Assembly (NCBI GenBank): GCA_026417375.1
Contig: JAOADJ010000004.1
Span: forward strand, 25,177-89,176
DNA from: Melioribacteraceae bacterium
Lineage (GTDB): Bacteria > Bacteroidota > Ignavibacteria > Ignavibacteriales > Melioribacteraceae
Length of the DNA stretch: 64,000 nucleotides
Direction: 5' to 3'
Below the pieces are notes generated by a model that was given only the letters and a program-made list of their open reading frames with translations, had not been told where the DNA came from and did no database searches. The translations under genes were made by a program, and so were the position numbers. Below, piece by piece: positions 9,470-18,460 of the stretch. The first letter of the stretch is position 1. Each line of letters opens with the position of its first letter.

Positions 9470-11035
9470 TTAAAAAGGAAAATCTTCTTTAAGATCAACT
9501 TTTTGTTCAATTTTTAATTCGTTATTAATTTCTGCTTTTTTATGAATTTCATTACCTTCAACATAAATTGCCTTGTAAGGAATTACAGGGCAAGCAAACT
9601 CACAAGCTCCGCATCCTATACAATATTTTTCTCTTACTTCCGGAATAACTAAAGTTCCTTCATAAGGAATCATATGAACTGCTTTAGTTGGGCAATGCTC
9701 TGAACATGCACCACATTCAGTTTTTTGTGTGTGCACAACACAATTTTCTTTTATGAATTTTGCAATTCCAAGTTGTGATAATTTTTTTTCTTCTAATTTT
9801 ATAGGAAGAATTGCACCGGTTGGACAAACTTCACTACAAATATTACATTCAAAATTGCAAAAGCCGGCATTGTTATCTAATCGTGGTTGTAACATTCCAG
9901 TAAAACCATATTCCAAAAATGATGGTTGTAAAACTTGTGTTGGGCAAGAGCTTACACACAAATGACACGCTGTACATTTACTGTTAAAATATTCTAAACT
10001 AATTGAACCCGGTGGAGATATTGCATTCTTTCTGAAAATTGGAATTTTACTTGGCTTGGTAATTTTTATTTTCTTTTCTACTTGTGCGGCTAAATTAGTT
10101 AATGTCAATAAAAATATTGATGTTTTAACAAAGAAATTTCTTTTGTCATTATTAAAACTTTCATTTTTTATTTCTTCTTTTTTATTAAATGAAAAAGTAA
10201 TTCCTTCGGTTGGACAACTTGTCAAACAATCGAAACAAACTACGCATCTGGTTTCATCAATTTTTTTATTAAGTGAATCAATACAATTAGCCTTACAATC
10301 TCTTGCACAAGCACCACAGCTCAAACAATCTTCTTCTTTAATTCTAATTTTATAAAATGAAATTTTGGATAAGTAACCTAACAATGTTCCTACGGGACAT
10401 ACAGTGTTGCAATAAAGTCTTCCTTTTTTCCATGCAAGAACTAAAACTAAAATTAAAAATGAAAGTGAAATTAAAAACGGTATAAAATTAAATGCTTTTA
10501 TATCGTAAGGTGAAATCCAAAATATTCTGAATTGTTCTAAAATAAATGCAAGTAAATTATTTATGAAAACTAAAACTGGTTTGAAAAAATTACCAGAAAT
10601 TCTACCATAAATACTATATGGATCAAATAGATTTACAATTAAAATAAAACCAAATGCAAATGTTATTATTGCTAAAAATAAAATTAATAATCGTAACCAT
10701 TTAATTTCTTTTAAGAATAAATTTTTATTTCTTTTTTTCTTATTAATTTTTTTTGAAAAATAATTTACTAGATCTTGAAATGTTCCTAATGGACAAATTG
10801 TTGAGCAATAAATTCTTCCAAATAGAAATGTTAAAATAAATACAATTATAAATCCGAATGATGAAATTGAAATTATGGCTATAAATTTTAGTAACGATGG
10901 AACAAATTGTAAAAAAGTTATTTTATTTGAAATTAACGGAGTAACCAAATTAAAAATATCAACAAAAAGAAAAGTTGTAATTAATAAAAAGAAAAGAGAA
11001 ACAACAATCCGTAATTTTCTTAAAAAAGAATTCAT
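9470..11035 (-). CDS. NapH-NapG-like fusion: polytopic membrane polyferredoxin with periplasmic Fe-S tail
   Basis: The 521-residue protein starts with a NapH/NosR-like membrane part of about five helices carrying two CXXXCP motifs (YCSTICPLG and YCNTVCPVG). Two 4Fe-4S motifs follow (CLSCGACARDC, CVVCFDCLTSCP). Then comes a hydrophobic stretch preceded by NDKRNFFVKTSIFLL, which looks like a retained but degenerate Tat signal of a NapG-type protein. At least three to four further Fe-S groups follow (CTACHLCVSSCP, CNFECNICSEVCP, CGACSEHCP, CIGCGACEFACP). I read it as NapH fused to NapG, moving electrons between the quinone pool and a periplasmic partner. Its ATG shares one base with the stop of the upstream DUF362 gene (TAATG). 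Confidence 0.85.
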   Translation of the reverse strand: MNSFLRKLRIVVSLFFLLITTFLFVDIFNLVTPLISNKITFLQFVPSLLKFIAIISISSFGFIIVFILTFLFGRIYCSTICPLGTFQDLVNYFSKKINKKKRNKNLFLKEIKWLRLLILFLAIITFAFGFILIVNLFDPYSIYGRISGNFFKPVLVFINNLLAFILEQFRIFWISPYDIKAFNFIPFLISLSFLILVLVLAWKKGRLYCNTVCPVGTLLGYLSKISFYKIRIKEEDCLSCGACARDCKANCIDSLNKKIDETRCVVCFDCLTSCPTEGITFSFNKKEEIKNESFNNDKRNFFVKTSIFLLTLTNLAAQVEKKIKITKPSKIPIFRKNAISPPGSISLEYFNSKCTACHLCVSSCPTQVLQPSFLEYGFTGMLQPRLDNNAGFCNFECNICSEVCPTGAILPIKLEEKKLSQLGIAKFIKENCVVHTQKTECGACSEHCPTKAVHMIPYEGTLVIPEVREKYCIGCGACEFACPVIPYKAIYVEGNEIHKKAEINNELKIEQKVDLKEDFPF

Positions 11036-11952
11036 TACAATACAATTCTTTTGATATTCAATTTTGATAAATCCATTTTTCCGATTCCCATTGAATCAGC
11101 TATTTTAATGTAAGGAATTGATTCCGGTTCACTTCCAAAAAGTTTTGCAGCAGCAGCATCGGCAGCAACAATGTCTGTTGAAATAATTTGAGATTTCATT
11201 ACAACTACATCATTTATTGAAACTCCACGCGGACCATTTTGCTTCATTACATAATAAGCATCAACAATATTTAAATGAGGTTTTTTTGTGAAAGTGCAAT
11301 AATCAGCGATACACTGATGCAAATCATTACGATGCCAAAAACCACGGTCCCAAACTACACCCATCATATTTTTCATTGATATAGTTAATTTAGCAGAACC
11401 ATGATGTTTTAACACAGGCATATTTATAAAAACATCCGATTCTAAAATTAATTCATGAACTTTTGTTTTAGTTAATACTTTTCCAAAATTAATAGTAATA
11501 TCTTGATAATAACTTTCACTATTACCAGGAACTAATGTGCCACCAGCATCTTTAACTGCTTTTTCTATTCCACTGTTTGAATAAGCTCTCTTCCAATCAT
11601 CACAAGTATGATCGAAAACATATACATCTTTTGCTCCTGCATCAAAACAATGTTTAATAACCTGAGAAACAAGTTTTGGATTTGTATTTGCAGCTCTTTC
11701 AGGTGAAGTATCCCAACCAATGTTTGGTTTAATTAAAACTTTCTGGTTTTTCTTAACAAAATTTTTAATACCACCAAGATGTTTTATTGCTTCATCAAAC
11801 ATTTTATCCGGCTCGCCACCTTTAATTGCAACTAAATCATAATTTGAATTTTGAGTTAAACTACTTTTTGCAAAATAATTTCCAAATACACCGGGAATTG
11901 TAATTGAAGCACCAGCCAAAAATCCATTCTTTAAAAAATCTCTTCTTTTCAT
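11035..11952 (-). CDS. Tat-exported DUF362 domain protein
   Basis: Start chosen at ATG 11952 because a GAGGTC ribosome site lies just upstream and the product begins with a twin-arginine signal (KRRDFLKNGFLAG). The 305-residue protein contains the DUF362 fold: VLIKPNIGWDTSPERAANTNP, KHHGSAKLTISMKNMMGV and a late MKSQIISTDIVAADAAAAKLFG. DUF362 proteins are often linked to 4Fe-4S modules but their reaction is unknown. Here it lacks ferredoxin motifs itself and is translationally coupled (TAATG) to the NapH-NapG-like protein, which may supply the clusters. Tat export implies that it folds, perhaps with a cofactor, in the cytoplasm. Confidence 0.9.
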   Translation of the reverse strand: MKRRDFLKNGFLAGASITIPGVFGNYFAKSSLTQNSNYDLVAIKGGEPDKMFDEAIKHLGGIKNFVKKNQKVLIKPNIGWDTSPERAANTNPKLVSQVIKHCFDAGAKDVYVFDHTCDDWKRAYSNSGIEKAVKDAGGTLVPGNSESYYQDITINFGKVLTKTKVHELILESDVFINMPVLKHHGSAKLTISMKNMMGVVWDRGFWHRNDLHQCIADYCTFTKKPHLNIVDAYYVMKQNGPRGVSINDVVVMKSQIISTDIVAADAAAAKLFGSEPESIPYIKIADSMGIGKMDLSKLNIKRIVL

Positions 11953-12025
11953 TTTGACCTCAAATAATTTTGATGTCAACATAAAAATATGTTATCTTGA
12001 ATTCAAGAAATTTTTGGAGATTTTT

Positions 12026-12538
12026 ATGAATATCAACTCAATTGCTATTGAAAAGAAAAATTATAAAGATGTTTTATTTGATTTATTAGCTTTAACTTTT
12101 ATTTTTTTCGTCCCAACTTTATCTCACTTAACAACTTTACCTTTATATTATTTTGAACCTATGAGAATTTTATTGTTAATAAGTTTAGTTCATACTTCTA
12201 AGAAAAATGTATTTGTTTTGACATTTTTATTGCCATTATTCTCATTTATAGTTTCTGCTCATCCATCTATTTACAAAGCTTTTCTCATTTCAAGTGAATT
12301 AACTTTAAATGTATTTCTCTTTTTATTTATTACAAAATACTTTTCAAATTACTATTTACCGATGGCAATTTCTATTTTAGTTAGTAAGCTTTATTATTAT
12401 TTGATTAAATTTTTTATGCTTCAATCAGGATTAATAAGTGGCGAATTATTTACATCCCCATTTGTTTATCAATTTATTGTTACAATTTTAGTTACAGTTT
12501 ATATTGGATTATTTTATAATAAAGAAATTAAAAAATAA
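12026..12538 (+). CDS. Polytopic membrane protein of unknown function
   Basis: The start is ATG 12026, behind a GGAGATTTTT ribosome site; the open frame from 11954 overlaps the promoter side of the divergent DUF362 gene. The 170-residue product is almost entirely hydrophobic, with about five membrane helices and a polar KKNYKD N-terminus. Its size and the APSIYKAFL-like helix spacing recall substrate-binding S-components of ECF transporters, but I see no diagnostic motif, so this is only a suggestion. It is divergent from the DUF362/Fe-S pair and abuts the convergent glycosyltransferase gene without any intergenic base. Confidence 0.6.
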   Translation: MNINSIAIEKKNYKDVLFDLLALTFIFFVPTLSHLTTLPLYYFEPMRILLLISLVHTSKKNVFVLTFLLPLFSFIVSAHPSIYKAFLISSELTLNVFLFLFITKYFSNYYLPMAISILVSKLYYYLIKFFMLQSGLISGELFTSPFVYQFIVTILVTVYIGLFYNKEIKK

Positions 12539-13177
12539 TTAACCGATTGTGTTACATATACTATCGGGTGTATCCCGATAGTATATGTATGTAGGAAAAT
12601 CAACTTTAACAACTTTGAATTTTTGAATTGCTCTTTCAAAAAAATCTGAATCATCACTGTATTTCAAATTTTGAAATCCATTTAATTCAATAAATACCTT
12701 TCTTTTTCCGAAAAATGTTCCCCCAATTACACAATCAGAAAGATGAATTTCTTTTGTCAAATCATTTTTATCTTTAACAAACGGATGACCAATTATTTCA
12801 ACACCACCATGAATTAAATCAACGTCATGATTATTAAGCATAAAATTTAATCTCTCTTCAATATAATTTGATTTATATTCATCATCGCTACCAATAAAAC
12901 AAATATACTTTCCAACTGATAAAGTTAATCCTACATTTTGTGAAAGAGGTGGTTTTCTGTTTGAGTGTTTTGTATATCTAATATTTTCATATTTCATTAA
13001 ATAAGAATTTACTAATTCAAAAGTATTATCTGTACTTCCATCATCAACAATAATTAATTCCCATTCTTTAAAAGTTTGATTTATTACAGAATCAATAGCA
13101 CGTGATAAAAGATTAAATCTATTATATGTTGGAAGAATGACTGAAACTATTGGATTATAACTTTTGTAAACCTGCAT
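12539..13177 (-). CDS. Family 2 glycosyltransferase
   Basis: The 212-residue protein has the GT-A nucleotide-sugar domain: VSVILPTYNRFNLLSRAIDS at the N-terminus, IIVDDGSTDNTFE, and a metal-binding CFIGSDDEY in place of the usual DXD. The C-terminal end YYRDTPDSICN fits the end of a minimal GT2 domain, so the protein is short but plausibly complete. It would transfer a sugar to an envelope glycan or lipid. A 16-bp perfect inverted repeat occupies its last codons, so the present C-terminus may have been shaped by a palindromic element. It abuts the convergent membrane-protein gene. Confidence 0.9.
   Translation of the reverse strand: MQVYKSYNPIVSVILPTYNRFNLLSRAIDSVINQTFKEWELIIVDDGSTDNTFELVNSYLMKYENIRYTKHSNRKPPLSQNVGLTLSVGKYICFIGSDDEYKSNYIEERLNFMLNNHDVDLIHGGVEIIGHPFVKDKNDLTKEIHLSDCVIGGTFFGKRKVFIELNGFQNLKYSDDSDFFERAIQKFKVVKVDFPTYIYYRDTPDSICNTIG
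12553..12589. repeat. Perfect 16-bp inverted repeat at the 3' end of the glycosyltransferase gene
   Basis: Bases 12553-12568 are the exact reverse complement of 12574-12589 around a 5-base loop. The core is ATACTATCGGG. It lies inside the last codons of the minus-strand glycosyltransferase gene, between two convergent genes, and has no T run directly next to it on either strand. It could act as a factor-assisted bidirectional terminator or be a copy of a dispersed REP-like palindrome. Confidence 0.85.
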
Positions 13178-13273
13178 TATAAAATTCCTAAATTATTCAA
13201 GAGTAAAAATAGTTTTTTTATTGTTTCATTTTTTAATAACTTAAACACCCAAGTTGATAAAATAATTTCTATT

Positions 13274-13510
13274 ATGAGAATAAAAGAGCAAAAAACTTAC
13301 TTAGAGACATTAAAAAAGTATGAAAGAAAGTTTGAATCAAAAGAATTAGACTTATATAAAATGCTTTTAAAACGTCACAAAGATGATGAAGAATTAGATA
13401 AATTATCAATGGAAAAACTTAAAAACTTATACACAAAATATCATCTCAATAGAGAAAAGAAAAATTACGATCATCTTTTCAAAAAAATTGATGAAGATCC
13501 TCAACAATAA
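13274..13510 (+). CDS. Small charged protein of unknown function
   Basis: The 78-residue product is highly charged and predicted helical (LETLKKYERKFESKELDLYKM, then KKNYDHLFKKIDE), with no signal peptide, Cys or recognised motif. No good ribosome site precedes ATG 13274. It lies 22 bases before the large DUF2723 gene on the same strand, and codon use looks like its neighbours, which supports it being real. No function can be proposed. Confidence 0.6.
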   Translation: MRIKEQKTYLETLKKYERKFESKELDLYKMLLKRHKDDEELDKLSMEKLKNLYTKYHLNREKKNYDHLFKKIDEDPQQ

Positions 13511-13532
13511 TTGTTAAAATTACGGTGAAATA

Positions 13533-16436
13533 ATGAATCAAAAATTACTTAACAGAATAATAGCATTTTTTGTTTTTTTAATTTCTGCAGTTCAATTTTT
13601 TGTTACTGCACAACCTACACTTTCATTTTGGGATTGTGGTGAATTTGCAGCATCATCATATTCATTACAAGTACCACATCCACCTGGGACCCCCTTTTTC
13701 TTATTAGTTGGCAAATTATTTTCAATGATTCCATTTGCAGAAGATATAGGTTTTAGAATTAATACAGTTTCAATTTTATCAAGTGCATTTTCTGTATTGT
13801 TTCTTTATTTAATTATTGTCAAAGTAATTCAATTCTATCACAAAAAAGAATTATCAACAGTTGCTGAAGGATTAAAAATTTATTTACCTGCAGCAATCGG
13901 GGCTTTATCTTTATCATTTAGCGATACTTTTTGGTTTAATGGTGTTGAATCTGAAGTTTATGCCTTTTCTACATTTTTTATTGCATTAGTTGTTTGGCTT
14001 ATGATTCTTTGGAATGAAAAAGCAGACGAACCTGAAAGTGAACGTTACTTAATTTTAATTTTCTATTTAATTGGTTTATCCACTGGTGTTCACTTAATGT
14101 CTGTTCTTGCAATTGTTTCAGTTGTAATGACTGTTTATTTCAGAAAGTATTTACAAAACGAAGAAACATTAAAGCAAACCGGAATTTTATTTTTAATACA
14201 TGCAGGAATAATTTTAGTTGTTGCTGTTTTGATGTGGCTATCTCAAACAGATGCAGCTCCTCCTTCTCCTGAAGACTTTAAAGCTATTGATAGACGCTTT
14301 TTAATGATTTTTGCTTTGATTAGTATTGTTTACATGGGTGTTTTTTACAAAAAAATATTTGTTAAAGATTCTATCTATATTCCTTTAGCAGCTGGTGGTG
14401 TTACTTTAATTGCTGTTTACCCCGGATTAGTTAAGTACTTTACTAAAATTATTTCCATTATAGGAAGTAATAATACAACACTTGGATTAATTGCATTGTT
14501 TGTAATTATTGGTGCAATCATTTATTTAATTTATTGGACTTCAAAAGAAAATAAGTATACTTCTAATTTAATTCTTAAGTGTCTTCTCTTTGCTATTCTT
14601 GGTGTTACTACATATGCACAAATAATGATAAGAGCAAATCAAGAGCCACCAATCAATATGAATAGTCCAAAAACTTTTACTGAATTGGAATCATATTTAA
14701 ACCGTGAACAATATGGAGAATTTCCGATTTGGAAAAGAAGATACTCAAGTGAACCACATCAAATGGGTGTATTTACAAATTACTCAAGTGATTTTGATTT
14801 TCTATGGAATTACCAAATGAATCATATGTTTAATCGTTATTTGTTTTGGAATTACATAGGTCGTGTTTCTAATGATCAAGATGCAGGTGTGGATTTCACT
14901 CAACTTTTAGGTATTCCATTCCTTCTTGGTTTATTTGGTTTATATCATCATTACAGACGCGATTGGAAAATGGCTTCTATATTTTTAGTAATGTTTATTT
15001 TCTTAGGATATTTAACTGCATTTTATCAAAATCAACAAGAGCCACAACCTCGTGAAAGAGATTATTTTTATGTCGGTGCTTTCTTTGTTTTTTCAATGTG
15101 GATTGGTCTTGGTGTACGAGGGTTAATAGAATTACTTGAAGAAAATTTTGCGGGTCAGAATTTATTAAAACCAATCACCTGGGGAGTAATTGCAGTTAGC
15201 TTTTTTGCTGTTCCGGTTAATATGGCTAAACAGGAATGGTTCTGGCATGATAGATCAAAAAATTATGTTCCATGGGATTATGCTTATAATATGCTTCAGA
15301 GTGTTGCACCAAACGCTATACTTTTTACAAATGGTGATAATGACACCTTCCCTCTTTGGTATTTACAAGATGTTCAAGGTGTAAGACGCGATGTTCGTAT
15401 TGCTAATCTTAGTTTGCTCAATACAAATTGGTATATCAAACAACTGAAAAACAATCAACCTTATGGAACTGCTAAAATAGATATGAGCTTTACAGATGAA
15501 GAGATAGATCAATTATCACCAGTAAGATGGGAACCTCAGGAAGTTTCAATTCCGGTTTCTGATGAAACAATTAAAGAATTTGGAATTACTGATTCATCGG
15601 TTATTAAGAATAAAAGATTAACTTGGGTAATGCAACCTGGTGCTCAATTTGGTGATTTACAAGCCGTTCGTGTACAGGATTTAGTTGTTCTTGATATTAT
15701 TGGAAAATCTCAATGGAAACGTCCGGTTTATTTTGCTGTAACTGTTTCTGATGATTCAAAAATTAGTCTTGATGATTATTTAATTATGGAAGGAATGGCT
15801 TGGCGTGTTATTCCGAAGAAAAATAATAATAGAAATGTTGAATATGTTAATGAACCTGTTTTAAGAAAACAATTAATGGAAGAACCTGAAGGTTATAATA
15901 AATTGTATCAACCTGGTTTTAAATTCCGTGGTTTAAATGATTCAACAATCTTTTTTGATGAAAACCATATTCGTTTAGTTCAAAATTATAGAAATGCGTA
16001 CATCAGACTTTCGTTGCATTATTTATATCAAGAAAAAAATAATAATAAAGTAACAGAAACTCTTGATATGATGGAGAAAAAAGTTCCTCGAAAAGTTATT
16101 CCAATGGATTATAGAATTAAACATGATGTTGCTAAATTGTATTTCAATGCTGGGGCTATGAAACAATATAATGCTTTTGCAAAAGAAGTAATTGAAGAAG
16201 CTAAGAAACGATTGAATTCAAATCCACGGGATTATAATAGTTGGTATAATCCATATGATATTTTACTAACTCATTATGATAATTTAAAGATGTATAATGA
16301 AGGTTTAGAAATTGCTCAAAAACTTAAACAGCTCGTTCCAAATGATGAAAATATTAATGAACTTGTTGAACATTTTAGAAACTTAGCAATAACCGGCAAA
16401 GATGAAGTAACTAAACAAAAAATTGAAATAAAGTAA
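13533..16436 (+). CDS. DUF2723 membrane protein, GT117/TMEM260-like O-mannosyltransferase family
   Basis: The 967-residue protein begins with the family signature QPTLSFWDCGEFAASSYSLQVPHPPGTPFFLLVGK, in which the acidic FWDCGE residues resemble the catalytic loop of GT-C lipid-linked sugar transferases. About a dozen membrane helices occupy residues 1-560, with the conserved QEPQPRERDYFYVGAF loop, followed by a large soluble domain (TNGDNDTFPLWYLQDVQGVRRDVRI) and a TPR-like C-terminus from about 820. The family is abundant in Bacteroidota relatives and homologous to human TMEM260, an O-mannosyltransferase; transfer of a polyprenyl-linked sugar to exported protein is the likely role. The next gene is a family 9 glycosyltransferase. 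Confidence 0.93.
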   Translation: MNQKLLNRIIAFFVFLISAVQFFVTAQPTLSFWDCGEFAASSYSLQVPHPPGTPFFLLVGKLFSMIPFAEDIGFRINTVSILSSAFSVLFLYLIIVKVIQFYHKKELSTVAEGLKIYLPAAIGALSLSFSDTFWFNGVESEVYAFSTFFIALVVWLMILWNEKADEPESERYLILIFYLIGLSTGVHLMSVLAIVSVVMTVYFRKYLQNEETLKQTGILFLIHAGIILVVAVLMWLSQTDAAPPSPEDFKAIDRRFLMIFALISIVYMGVFYKKIFVKDSIYIPLAAGGVTLIAVYPGLVKYFTKIISIIGSNNTTLGLIALFVIIGAIIYLIYWTSKENKYTSNLILKCLLFAILGVTTYAQIMIRANQEPPINMNSPKTFTELESYLNREQYGEFPIWKRRYSSEPHQMGVFTNYSSDFDFLWNYQMNHMFNRYLFWNYIGRVSNDQDAGVDFTQLLGIPFLLGLFGLYHHYRRDWKMASIFLVMFIFLGYLTAFYQNQQEPQPRERDYFYVGAFFVFSMWIGLGVRGLIELLEENFAGQNLLKPITWGVIAVSFFAVPVNMAKQEWFWHDRSKNYVPWDYAYNMLQSVAPNAILFTNGDNDTFPLWYLQDVQGVRRDVRIANLSLLNTNWYIKQLKNNQPYGTAKIDMSFTDEEIDQLSPVRWEPQEVSIPVSDETIKEFGITDSSVIKNKRLTWVMQPGAQFGDLQAVRVQDLVVLDIIGKSQWKRPVYFAVTVSDDSKISLDDYLIMEGMAWRVIPKKNNNRNVEYVNEPVLRKQLMEEPEGYNKLYQPGFKFRGLNDSTIFFDENHIRLVQNYRNAYIRLSLHYLYQEKNNNKVTETLDMMEKKVPRKVIPMDYRIKHDVAKLYFNAGAMKQYNAFAKEVIEEAKKRLNSNPRDYNSWYNPYDILLTHYDNLKMYNEGLEIAQKLKQLVPNDENINELVEHFRNLAITGKDEVTKQKIEIK

Positions 16437-16447
16437 GAAAAATTAAA

Positions 16448-17527
16448 GTGAAGATTTTAGTAATAGCATTATCAGGAATTGGCGATGCTCTGCTTTTTAC
16501 CCCAGCTTTACAAAAGTTAAGGCAAGCATCGCCAAATTCTAAAATTGATCTTCTTGTGATGTTTAAAGGTGTTAAAGATATTTATGAAAAACTTCCTTAT
16601 GTAAATCAAATTTTTTTTCATGATTTTATCAACGAAACTAAATTCAAATCACTTCTTTTTGTCTATTCATTAAGAAAAAAATATGATTATACAATCAATG
16701 TTTATCCATCAAACAGAAAAGAATATAACTTAATTAGCCGGATTATTGGAGCTAAACATCGATTTGCAATTAAATATTTACGCAAAGATTTTATTAATCT
16801 TGGTTTTTTAAATAATGTAAGAATATTAGAAAATGATTCTCTTCATAACGTTGAAGAAAATTTTTTAATGGTAGAAAAATTACTTCAGGAAAAATTTGAT
16901 TCAATTCCTTCTTTACAAATTGAACTGGATTCAACTGATTTAATTTATGCCAAAGATTTTTTAACAGAGATGCAAATTCAAAAAGATGATTTAGTTGTTG
17001 GTTTTCATCCCGGTTGCAATACATTAAAAAATCATGATAAAAGAAGATGGGATACTAAAAAATTTGGTGAACTTGCAAAAAAAATAATTCATAATTATGA
17101 TGCTAAAATTTTGTTATTTGGTGGACAAGAAGAAAATAAATTAAAAGATGAAATAAAAAGTATTGCTAATCATAAAAATGTGATAAGTGTAAATACATTT
17201 AGTTTATCAAACACTGCTGCTGTAATGAAACGATGTGATGTGTTTATCACAAACGATTCCAGCTTAATGCATGTTGCAGCTGCTTTAAAATTAAATATAA
17301 TCTCGATAATTGGACCAACTAATTTGAATTATATTTATCCCTGGCAAACAAAATTTAAAGTTGCTTCATTAAACTTGAATTGCTCACCATGTTTTTATTA
17401 CTCTCCTAAACCATTAACTTGTAACAGAAAGGATGTTAAATTTAAATGTATAAAAGAATTAAGTGTTGATTTAGTATTCGATAAATTTGAAGATGTTATT
17501 GAAGAAAATTTTACTTTAAAGAGTTAA
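16448..17527 (+). CDS. Family 9 glycosyltransferase (heptosyltransferase-like)
   Basis: The 359-residue product starts with GTG at 16448, 11 bases after the DUF2723 gene. It has the two-domain GT-B pattern of ADP-heptose:LPS transferases: ALSGIGDALLFTPALQKLR at the N-terminus, GFHPGCNTLKNHDKRRWDTKKFGELAKKI in the middle and FITNDSSLMHVAAAL...IGPTN for nucleotide binding. A C-terminal Cys cluster (NCSPCFYYSP, CNRKDVKFKC) is common in this family. It probably adds a sugar to lipopolysaccharide core or another surface glycan. Its last 17 bases overlap the end of the convergent LOG-family gene. Confidence 0.93.
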   Translation: MKILVIALSGIGDALLFTPALQKLRQASPNSKIDLLVMFKGVKDIYEKLPYVNQIFFHDFINETKFKSLLFVYSLRKKYDYTINVYPSNRKEYNLISRIIGAKHRFAIKYLRKDFINLGFLNNVRILENDSLHNVEENFLMVEKLLQEKFDSIPSLQIELDSTDLIYAKDFLTEMQIQKDDLVVGFHPGCNTLKNHDKRRWDTKKFGELAKKIIHNYDAKILLFGGQEENKLKDEIKSIANHKNVISVNTFSLSNTAAVMKRCDVFITNDSSLMHVAAALKLNIISIIGPTNLNYIYPWQTKFKVASLNLNCSPCFYYSPKPLTCNRKDVKFKCIKELSVDLVFDKFEDVIEENFTLKS

Positions 17528-18041
17528 TTATATATTCGGCTAAATCATCAATTTCTAAAAAGCATTTTACCAAGCCAGTTCTTCTCTTTTCTTTTTTTAT
17601 TTGAACTTCCATCAGATTAACAATATCGTTCCACATATTTCCATGTACAGCAATTGGTTTTTCATTTAGCATATTCTTATTAATAAATTCCCAAACTAAT
17701 GCAAGCTCAACTAAAGTACCTGTACCGCCTTGAAGAACCACATAAGCATTTCCGATTTCTATTAAGTTTGATAATCTTTCAAATAACGAATTACATTTAA
17801 TTTCTTTTGTTAAATATTTACTTGGAATAGAATTATAAATATTTAATGTAACACCTATTGCTTCACCACCATTTTGAGAACAACCTTTTGATACTGCATC
17901 CATTATACCTTGATAACCACCTGAACAAACATTTAAACCTGCTTTTGCAAATTTTTCACCTATTATAAATGCTGTTTTATATTCATCATCATTTTCCTTT
18001 GGAATAGAACTTCCAAAAACTGTAACAAATTTTTTATTCAT
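17511..18041 (-). CDS. LOG-family protein (Rossmann fold, lysine-decarboxylase-like)
   Basis: The 176-residue protein carries the LOG/TIGR00725-like pattern: VFGSSIPKENDDEY at the start, SGGYQGIMDAVSKG and LQGGTGTLVELALVWEF, the last being the nucleotide-binding GGXGTXXE motif. Related enzymes hydrolyse nucleoside 5'-monophosphates to base and ribose 5-phosphate; others have no known substrate. The ATG at 18041 shares one base with the stop of the preceding UPF0047 gene, so the two are translationally coupled. Full length for the family. Confidence 0.88.
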   Translation of the reverse strand: MNKKFVTVFGSSIPKENDDEYKTAFIIGEKFAKAGLNVCSGGYQGIMDAVSKGCSQNGGEAIGVTLNIYNSIPSKYLTKEIKCNSLFERLSNLIEIGNAYVVLQGGTGTLVELALVWEFINKNMLNEKPIAVHGNMWNDIVNLMEVQIKKEKRRTGLVKCFLEIDDLAEYIINSLK

Positions 18042-18460
18042 TATTCACCGATTAATTGTACTGTTATTTTTCTTTTACGCGGACGATTATCAAAATCAAT
18101 TAAGATTATTTGTTGCCACGTTCCGAGAATTAATTTTTTATCTTTAAATGGAACAGTAAATGAAGCACCCTGAAGTGAAGCTCGTAAATGTGAAAATCCA
18201 TTTCCATCATGCCAGGTATTATCATGATGATAATTTTTATTAGATGGAATTAATTTTTCCATTAATTCAGGATAATCTTTTAACAATCCCGGTTCATATT
18301 CAATTGTTGTAATTCCAGCAGTTGCACCAGAAACAAATACTAACGCACTTCCTTCTGAAAAATTATTCTGAACAATTAACTTTTCAACATTTGAAGTAAT
18401 ATCAATTATATCATTAAATCCTTTTGTTGAAATTTCGAATGAGTGAGTTTCAATTTTCAT
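18041..18460 (-). CDS. UPF0047/YjbQ family protein (secondary thiamine-phosphate synthase fold)
   Basis: The 139-residue protein shows the YjbQ signature: ALVFVSGATAGITTIEYEPG, HHDNTWHDGNGFSHLRASLQGASFTVPF and LILGTWQQIILIDFDNRPRKR. Conserved His and Asp residues in HDNTWHDGNGHSH-type motif bind metal. Some homologues show weak thiamine-phosphate synthase activity in vitro, but the physiological role is not settled. Its start directly follows the stop of the hybrid kinase gene and its end is coupled to the LOG gene, giving a three-gene minus-strand operon. Confidence 0.92.
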   Translation of the reverse strand: MKIETHSFEISTKGFNDIIDITSNVEKLIVQNNFSEGSALVFVSGATAGITTIEYEPGLLKDYPELMEKLIPSNKNYHHDNTWHDGNGFSHLRASLQGASFTVPFKDKKLILGTWQQIILIDFDNRPRKRKITVQLIGE

